Both the position numbers and the translations under genes were made by a program. A stretch of DNA of 10,781 bases from Clostridia bacterium (lineage in GTDB: Bacteria > Bacillota > Clostridia > Oscillospirales > CAG-382), in the NCBI GenBank assembly GCA_900754535.1, contig CAAEDF010000098.1, forward strand, positions 1 to 10,781. Direction: 5' to 3'. Below the pieces are notes generated by a model. It ran no database searches and was not told the DNA's origin. It was given only the letters and a program-made list of their open reading frames with translations. Of this stretch, positions 6,274-10,781 are shown piece by piece; position 1 is the stretch's first letter, and every line of letters begins with the position of its first letter.

Positions 6274-6353
6274 AAGCCGCCGTTTCGGATAAGACGCAGG
6301 TAATCGCATAAATGCGGTATCGGCAGTCTCCTTTTCTCCGGCAACGGCGGCTT
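6274..6353. repeat. Nested hairpin B
   Basis: Perfect 11-bp outer arms AAGCCGCCGTT (6274-6284) and AACGGCGGCTT (6343-6353), continued by CGG/CCG (6286-6288/6338-6340), then AGAC/GTCT (6292-6295/6326-6329) and an inner CGCAT-AA-ATGCG (6305-6316). The 5' arm can also pair with GCGGCGG at 6214-6220, so alternative folds are possible. GGCTTATGT occurs at the outer edge of both hairpins (6203-6211 and 6349-6357). Confidence 0.5.
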
Positions 6354-6458
6354 ATGTGTTTGTTCTGTATTATACGTTGTGCGTTATGATTTACGTGTTA
6401 CGAAAAAGGCGCAAACTCATCATGCGGGAAAAGCAAAGGAAACGCGCCGTGTATGCGT

Positions 6459-7058
6459 TCAGACCTCGGTTCTGCCCTCCAGCGCTTTAAGCAGCGTAAC
6501 GCCGTCGGCATACTCCAGTGACGCGCCGACCGGCAGCCCGTAGGCAAGCCGCGTGACCTTTATCCCCAGCGGGCGTATCAGCCTTCCGAGGTACATGGCG
6601 GTCGCCTCTCCCTCTACGCTCGGGTTGGTGGCGATGATGACCTCTTTCACGCCGCCGTCCAGGCGGCCCAGCAGCTCTTTTATCTTAAGCTGCTCCGGCC
6701 CTATCCCGTCCACGGGCGAAATAACCCCGTGAAGTATGTGATAGGTACCCCTGAATTCGTTGAGATCCTCTATGGCCTTTACCGCGCGCGAGTCCTCCGC
6801 AACGCAGATGACCGAACGGTCGCGCGTCGGGTCGGCGCAGATGCGGCAAAGCTCGGATTCGGAAAAATTCTGACAAACCCTGCAGGTGCGGATGTTCTCT
6901 TTCGCGCTCAAAAGAGCGTCGGCAAAATCGCGGACCTCGGCTTCGGGCATTTCAAGCACGTGGTATGCGAGACGCAGCGCGCTCTTCCTGCCTATCCCGG
7001 GCAGCGAAGAAAACTTGCCCGCCAGCTTTTCAAGCGACGGCGTGAGTGTGCCGGACAT
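6459..7058 (-). CDS. recR: RecR recombination mediator
   Basis: Encodes 199 residues, the usual RecR length. RecR, with RecO and RecF, helps load RecA on single-stranded gaps. Seen in order: helix-hairpin-helix LPGIGRKSALRLAYHVL (19-35), a four-Cys zinc site at 59, 62, 71 and 74, a Toprim domain with VAEDS (86-90) and ATNPSVEGEATA (143-154), and the conserved C-terminal segment YGLPVGASLEYADGVTLLKALEGR (173-196). Its ATG overlaps the ybaB stop as TGATG, which implies translational coupling; no strong ribosome binding site of its own is seen. It is the last gene of the SRP RNA-dnaX-ybaB-recR unit. Confidence 0.97.
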   Translation of the reverse strand: MSGTLTPSLEKLAGKFSSLPGIGRKSALRLAYHVLEMPEAEVRDFADALLSAKENIRTCRVCQNFSESELCRICADPTRDRSVICVAEDSRAVKAIEDLNEFRGTYHILHGVISPVDGIGPEQLKIKELLGRLDGGVKEVIIATNPSVEGEATAMYLGRLIRPLGIKVTRLAYGLPVGASLEYADGVTLLKALEGRTEV

Positions 7059-7408
7059 CAGAACATACCGCCCGGCAGCGAAAGCGAGCCGGTTATTTTT
7101 TCCATCTCGGAGCGGTTTTTCTCTTCAACGCTGCCGTAGGCCTCGTTTACGGCGGCGACGATAACGTCCTGAAGCGTTTCTATATCGTCGGGATCGACTA
7201 TGTCCGGTTTGATGCTTATTTCAAGTATCTCCTTTTTTCCGTTTATTTTAACGGTGACCATCCCGCCGCCCGCCGAGAACTCGTACTCCATCGCGTCAAG
7301 CTCTTCCTGCTTTGCGGCCATGCTTTCCTGCATTTTCTGCGCCTGACGGATCATCGAGTTCATGTCCTGCGGGCCGCCGCCCATCCCTTTAGGTAATCTG
7401 ACCTTCAT
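7058..7408 (-). CDS. ybaB: YbaB/EbfC-family nucleoid-associated protein
   Basis: Encodes 116 residues. YbaB/EbfC proteins are small dimeric DNA-binding proteins. The N-terminus is Gly/Met-rich (KGMGGGPQDMNSMI), followed by a helix with MIRQAQKMQESM and the family signature EFSAGGGMVTVKINGKKEILEI (about 43-64), then the DxxDIETLQD segment and a C-terminal PGGMF tail. The start at 7408 has an ideal AGGAGG (7415-7420) six bases upstream; an in-frame ATG at 7429 has none. The first 20 bp overlap the end of dnaX and the stop overlaps the recR start, so all three are tightly coupled. The partnership with recR is typical of many bacteria. Confidence 0.95.
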   Translation of the reverse strand: MKVRLPKGMGGGPQDMNSMIRQAQKMQESMAAKQEELDAMEYEFSAGGGMVTVKINGKKEILEISIKPDIVDPDDIETLQDVIVAAVNEAYGSVEEKNRSEMEKITGSLSLPGGMF

Positions 7409-9056
7409 CTGCTGCCTCCTGTATTTCAAAAATAAGTGACGGATGCTCCTTTTCGGGGGTTTTTTCCGTTATTTCAAGCTCAAAGCTTTTTCCCGTTACC
7501 GCCTTCGCCGCATCGACGATAAGCTTTTTCGCACCGTCCGTTGATATCATGGTGCGCCCGAGATAATCGGTGTATACCGTAAGCTTTTTGCCGGTTCTCA
7601 CTATTCTGGAAAGCGAAAGGAACGAAAAAAGATTTTTGTGTCCCTTCAGCGCTTCGAGAAGCTCGGCCGTTTGCTCGAAAACTACCGGGCGCTCTCCGTC
7701 TTCGTCCGCGCTTTTTTCGGTGCTTTCCGGGCCGCCTTTTACTTCTGCGCCTGCTCCGGCATTCAAAGCGGCTTTTTCGCTTTTGGCCGCCGGAATGTCC
7801 GCGGCTTTTCCGGGTCCCTTCGGCGCTTTGGATGCCGCGGCTTCCCCGGTTTCGGCTGCCGGAGCGGGACTCATCCCTGCCGACAGCAGCGAGATTTTGC
7901 GCTCAAGCTCCGTTATCCTCGCGTCAAGCGATGCGGGGTCGTATGCCAGCTCGGGCCTGCACAGCCTTATCACCGTAAGCGACAGAAGCGTGCGCCGGTT
8001 GACGCCGTTCCTGCCTGTCTTTCCGAGGAACTCCTCAAACGCAAGCGCGTTCCTCATCAGCTCGGCCGCCGTGGCTTTGTCGCACAGCTCATAAAGCCGT
8101 TCGCGATCTTCCGGGGACACAGACAGCGGAAAATCCTCTTCCTCCGCTCCCGCGCCCCTGCTTTTGCGTATGAGAAGCGCACGCAGCGCCTCAAGTACAT
8201 CCTCGATAAAAAGCGGTATGTTTTTTGCGCTGCGGTGTACCTCGTCGGTGACCTCAAGCGCTTTCGGAAGATCCTTTTCAAGCAGCGCGCACAACAGCGC
8301 AGTCACCGCTTCGCCGCCCGATATCCCAAGCTGCGCGCGTACGGTCTCGACCTCTATCCCGCGCCCCTCCGCCGCGGCGGCGCATGCTTCAAGCAGCGAA
8401 AGCGCGTCGCGCAGCGCACCGTCCGCCAGCCGGGCAAGCAGCGACGCGGCATCGTCCGACAGCTTGATACCCTCGGCGGCGGCCACTTGGGCTATCCGGT
8501 CACGTATCACTTCGGCGGGGATGCGGTTGAACTCAAAACGCAGACAGCGCGAGAGTATGGTGGCGGGTATGGAAGCAAGCTCGGTCGTGGCAAGAATAAA
8601 TATCACATGCTCCGGCGGCTCCTCAAGCGTTTTGAGCAGCGCGTTGAAGGCACTGGCGGATAGCATATGCACTTCATCGATTATGTAAACCCGTTTTTTC
8701 AGTATCGCGGGCGGATATACCACCTCGTCACGCAGGTCGCGTATGTCGTCGACGCTGTTGTTGCTTGCCGCGTCTATTTCAAGCACGTCCGGAGCGGTGC
8801 CCGCATCTATGGCGCGGCAGTTGGCGCATTCGTTGCAGGGATCTCCTCCGCGCAGATCAAGACAATTCGCGGCCTTTGCAAGTATTTTGGCTGTGCTGGT
8901 CTTTCCCGTCCCGCGTGACCCGCAGAAAAGATACGCGTGCGATATCCTGCCGTCGGCGGATTGCCGCTTGAGTATTTCGGTTATATGCTCCTGCCCGCGT
9001 ACGTCGCTGAACGTCTGCGGGCGCCATTTCCTGTATAATGCAAGGTACACTTCCAC
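7389..9056 (-). CDS. dnaX: DNA polymerase III subunit gamma/tau
   Basis: Encodes 555 residues; the clamp-loader ATPase of the replicative polymerase. AAA+ features: start motif YLALYRKWRPQTF (4-16), Walker A GSRGTGKT (46-53), zinc site Cys65, 74, 77 and 80, Walker B YIIDE (124-128), sensor 1 LATTE (155-159), arginine finger SRC (169-171) and GALRDAL (213-219). Domain III runs to about 370. A linker rich in Ala, Pro, Lys and Glu (about 395-455) follows, then a tau-like C-terminal domain. The start is GTG at 9056 with GGGAAAGG at 9064-9071; GTG at 9050 is the alternative. No A-AAA-AAG frameshift site is seen near the end of domain III, so only the full-length product is predicted. It follows the SRP RNA gene and overlaps ybaB. 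Confidence 0.97.
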   Translation of the reverse strand: MEVYLALYRKWRPQTFSDVRGQEHITEILKRQSADGRISHAYLFCGSRGTGKTSTAKILAKAANCLDLRGGDPCNECANCRAIDAGTAPDVLEIDAASNNSVDDIRDLRDEVVYPPAILKKRVYIIDEVHMLSASAFNALLKTLEEPPEHVIFILATTELASIPATILSRCLRFEFNRIPAEVIRDRIAQVAAAEGIKLSDDAASLLARLADGALRDALSLLEACAAAAEGRGIEVETVRAQLGISGGEAVTALLCALLEKDLPKALEVTDEVHRSAKNIPLFIEDVLEALRALLIRKSRGAGAEEEDFPLSVSPEDRERLYELCDKATAAELMRNALAFEEFLGKTGRNGVNRRTLLSLTVIRLCRPELAYDPASLDARITELERKISLLSAGMSPAPAAETGEAAASKAPKGPGKAADIPAAKSEKAALNAGAGAEVKGGPESTEKSADEDGERPVVFEQTAELLEALKGHKNLFSFLSLSRIVRTGKKLTVYTDYLGRTMISTDGAKKLIVDAAKAVTGKSFELEITEKTPEKEHPSLIFEIQEAADEGQIT

Positions 9057-9073
9057 ACCAAGACCTTTCCCGC

Positions 9074-9094
9074 GCCGCCCTCCGGCGGCTTTTT
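9074..9094 (+). other. GC hairpin just upstream of dnaX
   Basis: GCCGCC-CTCC-GGCGGC (9074-9089). On the plus strand it is followed by five Ts and looks like an intrinsic terminator, although no plus-strand gene feeds it. On the minus strand the same stem stands 2 bp before the dnaX ribosome binding site and could limit dnaX translation or be part of the SRP RNA/dnaX processing region. A second GC-rich arm, 9095-9109, could pair with it. Confidence 0.5.
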
Positions 9095-9140
9095 GCGGCG
9101 GCCTGCCGCGTGCCGATCGGCCGGTACAAGCTTAAAATGT

Positions 9141-9444
9141 GAGGGTACATAATACGGCCATACATCCAAAATCGAGCAACAACTACGCGCGTAAGCCGGA
9201 ACTTGCCCTCAGGACAGGCGCTCCCGCAACACACCGGAAGAACCGCTTAATGCTGCTTGGTTCCCCACCTGACATGGTTCGCGGATTCCGATTGCGCGGG
9301 ACCCGTCCCTCAACGGGCGCATAGACGGCGCGGCCGCACAGTGGCTGCCCTCAAAAGGCATATAACCCCTGCTGTAGCGGATTGCAGGCTACAAGGCACC
9401 GCTGACTCCCCGGTTAGTATGACCGTATTACATACCCTCGGATA
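9141..9444 (-). ncRNA. ffs: Large bacterial SRP RNA
   Basis: RNA of the signal recognition particle, which binds Ffh and directs membrane proteins to the translocon. The minus strand carries the Alu-domain segments GGTGCC (9396-9401) and TGCAATCCGCT (9374-9384). Domain IV is at about 9242-9278, with GTCAGG and AAGCAGC flanking a GGAA tetraloop. The ends pair: 5' GAGGGTATG (9431-9439) with 3' GTACCCTC (9141-9148), and the helix continues inward. At about 300 nt it is the long Firmicutes type with an Alu domain. The order SRP RNA-dnaX-ybaB-recR matches B. subtilis. No terminator separates it from dnaX, so joint transcription and processing is likely. Ends are estimated to a few bases. Confidence 0.93.
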
Positions 9445-9451
9445 CTTTATA

Positions 9452-9480
9452 AGTATAGCATAAACCCCTCCGCTTTTCAA
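9452..9480 (-). promoter_or_regulatory. Promoter of SRP RNA (and probably dnaX-ybaB-recR)
   Basis: On the minus strand: -35 TTGAAA (9475-9480), a 17-bp spacer, and -10 TATACT (9452-9457) with an upstream TG that makes it extended. Start is expected near 9445, matching the 5' end deduced from the pairing of the RNA ends. No other good promoter was seen before dnaX. Confidence 0.82.
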
Positions 9481-9825
9481 TAGCGAATTTTCAAAATATC
9501 CGTCCGCTTCCGCAATGTGCGCATGTCCGCTGTGCGGCGGCGCGGCTGCCGGCTTTATTTTACGTCCCGCATGCCGACTCGGATTTTTACACTCCGTCCG
9601 TCCGCCGTTTCGCCATGTCGCATCCTTGTTACAATGCCTGATGCCCCGATCGTTTCTCCCGCCGGTGCCCCTCCTGCCTGCGCGATATACCTGCGCATTC
9701 CGCTTTTGCCCGTCTCCTTTTCCGCGCGTCCCCCGCCGTGAGAAAATGTTTTCCGTACTTTTCTTTCACCTCCTGCACCCTTTGTTCGCAGACGGCAAAT
9801 TAAAACACTATTTTCAAACACTCCA
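9481..9825. other. Pyrimidine-rich divergent spacer
   Basis: Lies between the divergent SRP RNA and plus-strand promoters. The plus strand is markedly rich in C and T from about 9580 to 9780. Open frames on both strands (for example minus 9555-9974) have no family features and low-complexity basic composition. On the minus strand AGGAGG (9769-9774) is present, but no suitable start codon follows at the right distance. Nothing further is supported. Confidence 0.5.
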
Positions 9826-9854
9826 TTGACAATAAAGTGAAATAAATATATAAT
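9826..9854 (+). promoter_or_regulatory. Consensus promoter of the DUF2812-like gene
   Basis: Perfect -35 TTGACA (9826-9831) and perfect -10 TATAAT (9849-9854), spacer 17 bp, start near 9861. An inverted repeat ATACT-N7-AGTAT (9853-9869) covers the start site and could be an operator; its regulator is unknown. Confidence 0.85.
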
Positions 9855-9891
9855 ACTAAACGACAGTATGCAAAAGAAGGCGGACGGACAA

Positions 9892-10626
9892 ATGACAAAA
9901 ACGAGGATATTTGTTTCCTGGCGCAAGGAGGAATCGTGGCTTACCGGAATGGGTAAACGCGGATACAAACTCACCGAAATAGACGCTTTTGATTATAAAT
10001 TCGTCAGACACGAAGGCGCTGTTTACGAATATTCGCTTGAATGGCTGGACGTTTCTCCCGAATCCGACACGGGCGAGGAGTATCTTTCCTCTCTTTCGGC
10101 CGGCGGATGGGAGCTGTGTGCCGCAAAACGCGGCTGGGCCTATCTTGTGCGCCGTACGGATTCCGAATCGGTTTCCGGCGAGCCTGTGCATACCGATGCG
10201 GCGGTCAGGCGCACCGCAAAGCATTACCGCGGCGTCGCCCTGTTCTGCCTTATACTTTTCCTTGTGTTTGTAGGGATAAGCGCATATAATTTCAGATATG
10301 TCGCTTTTTTTGACGCCGAGGAGTATACGGTCCCCGCGATAAGCACGGATTCGGATTTTCTGTCCGGAGTCTTCAACAACCTTATCGCAGGCAAAAACCC
10401 CGCTTCGGCGCTGCTTGTCCTGCTTTTGCCGATAGACGCGGTGCTGCTTCTGCTGTGCGCGCTGTTCGGAGGCGAGTTCTTTGCCACCCGCTCCTTTTTG
10501 AAGCGGGTGCGGTCCGATCCTGCGCTTATCGGGATCATTGACAATCCTCAAACAGCCGGCGGCAAGGCTGACGGAACGAGTGCTTCGCCTTCCGGAACGG
10601 ACGGGCCCGGCGGCAGCGCGGAATAG
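9892..10626 (+). CDS. DUF2812-like membrane protein
   Basis: Encodes 244 residues of unknown function. The N-terminal part (about 1-90) has a Trp/Gly-rich pattern like DUF2812: ESWLTGMGKRGYKL (14-27), then YKF (35-37), then GWELCAAKRGWAYLVRR (72-88). Two membrane spans follow, about 114-132 and 171-193, separated by an acidic loop. The tail is Gly/Ser/Pro-rich and polar (221-244), probably disordered. The start at 9892 was preferred over ATG 9868, because 9868 is only about 7 bases after the predicted transcription start, while AAGAAGG (9874-9880) can serve 9892. DUF2812 genes often sit beside PadR-type regulators; none is in view here. A probable hprK follows after 53 bp, likely in the same transcript. 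Confidence 0.7.
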   Translation: MTKTRIFVSWRKEESWLTGMGKRGYKLTEIDAFDYKFVRHEGAVYEYSLEWLDVSPESDTGEEYLSSLSAGGWELCAAKRGWAYLVRRTDSESVSGEPVHTDAAVRRTAKHYRGVALFCLILFLVFVGISAYNFRYVAFFDAEEYTVPAISTDSDFLSGVFNNLIAGKNPASALLVLLLPIDAVLLLLCALFGGEFFATRSFLKRVRSDPALIGIIDNPQTAGGKADGTSASPSGTDGPGGSAE

Positions 10627-10679
10627 GCGCGGGACGTATACCCATATATGCGGCTCTGGCCGCGGAACGGAGAAGTGAT

Positions 10680-10781
10680 ATGCAGTATCAGGTAAAACTA
10701 AAAGACATAGCGGAGGAGTTTTCGCTTGAAAAGATATATCTTCCGGACAATATCGACCAAATATATGTGCGCCGCTCGGAC
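10680..10781 (+). CDS. hprK: Probable HPr kinase/phosphorylase, N-terminal fragment
   Basis: The first 34 codons of a gene cut by the window end. The start is supported by GGAG at 10669-10672, seven bases upstream. The peptide VKLKDIAEEFSLEKIYLP followed by DQIYVRRSD resembles the beginning of HprK in Clostridia, where a KLxDLxEEFxLE-type helix and a Val-rich strand come just before the conserved NRPGLQL segment. HprK phosphorylates HPr on serine and controls carbon catabolite repression in Firmicutes. The kinase domain and P-loop lie outside the window, so this is a resemblance over a short, weakly conserved part and could be wrong. Confidence 0.5.
   Translation, partial: MQYQVKLKDIAEEFSLEKIYLPDNIDQIYVRRSD

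Larger units (their letters stand above)
6168..6458. other. Structured spacer downstream of recR
   Basis: No supported gene. It contains the nested inverted repeats at 6205-6264 and 6274-6353, described separately, and near the recR end GGCGC/GCGCC arms (6407-6411 and 6445-6449) that on the minus strand precede five Ts. These arms could be a weak recR terminator with a long loop. Confidence 0.4.

Noticed and set aside
8225..8231. A-AAA-AAC heptamer in dnaX frame (codons 277-279) as a programmed frameshift site
   Set aside because: It is inside domain III, far from the usual site, is a weak slippery sequence in bacteria, and the -1 frame stops after about 12 codons.
9555..9974. Minus-strand frame of 139 codons in the divergent spacer
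   Set aside because: It begins antisense to the DUF2812-like gene, crosses its promoter and ends in low-complexity basic sequence.

Overview
The window looks like chromosomal DNA from a Gram-positive anaerobe of the class Clostridia, probably near the Ruminococcaceae/Oscillospiraceae. Four things point there: the gene order large SRP RNA - dnaX - ybaB - recR, as in Firmicutes; a feoA-feoB pair followed by the small Cys-rich FeoB-associated protein; a CsoR-type regulator beside a P1B ATPase; and a downstream gene whose N-terminus resembles HPr kinase. Base composition is mixed, roughly half GC by eye (not counted), with AT-rich promoter regions. No mobile element, CRISPR array, tRNA or 16S/23S rRNA was seen.

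Layout. 1-453: no convincing gene; an AT-rich control region with a consensus sigma-A promoter (319-347) and several palindromes. 454-3044, plus strand: ferrous iron uptake operon feoA, feoB and a FeoB-associated Cys-rich membrane protein, closed by a perfect 14-bp-stem terminator (3111-3142). Three copies of GTTAG-N6-CTAAC, two at the transcription start and one between feoA and feoB, look like operators of a DtxR/IdeR-like metal regulator. 3294-5726, minus strand: a CPC-type metal-exporting P-type ATPase and, upstream of it, a csoR-like repressor. Each has its own near-consensus promoter and a TACCC...GGGTA CsoR box, and a terminator separates the two units. 5805-6458: a spacer of about 650 bp holding one possible small membrane protein and a strongly structured stretch.

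6459-9445, minus strand: recR, ybaB and dnaX in overlapping reading frames, preceded by the large SRP RNA with its own extended -10 promoter. SRP RNA and the dnaX unit are probably one transcript that is then processed. 9481-9825: a pyrimidine-rich spacer without a supported gene. 9826-10781, plus strand: a strong promoter drives a two-TM DUF2812-like protein and then the start of a probable hprK, cut by the window end.

Functionally the left half is metal homeostasis: Fe(II) import facing, and convergent with, a metal exporter that is probably controlled by a copper-type CsoR. The right half is housekeeping: protein targeting RNA, replication clamp loader, nucleoid-associated protein and recombinational repair. 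The most notable points are the three-copy feo operator set, the loss of a normally invariant Asp in the ATPase motif GDGxND (here GDGING), and the unexplained structured spacer at 6203-6357.
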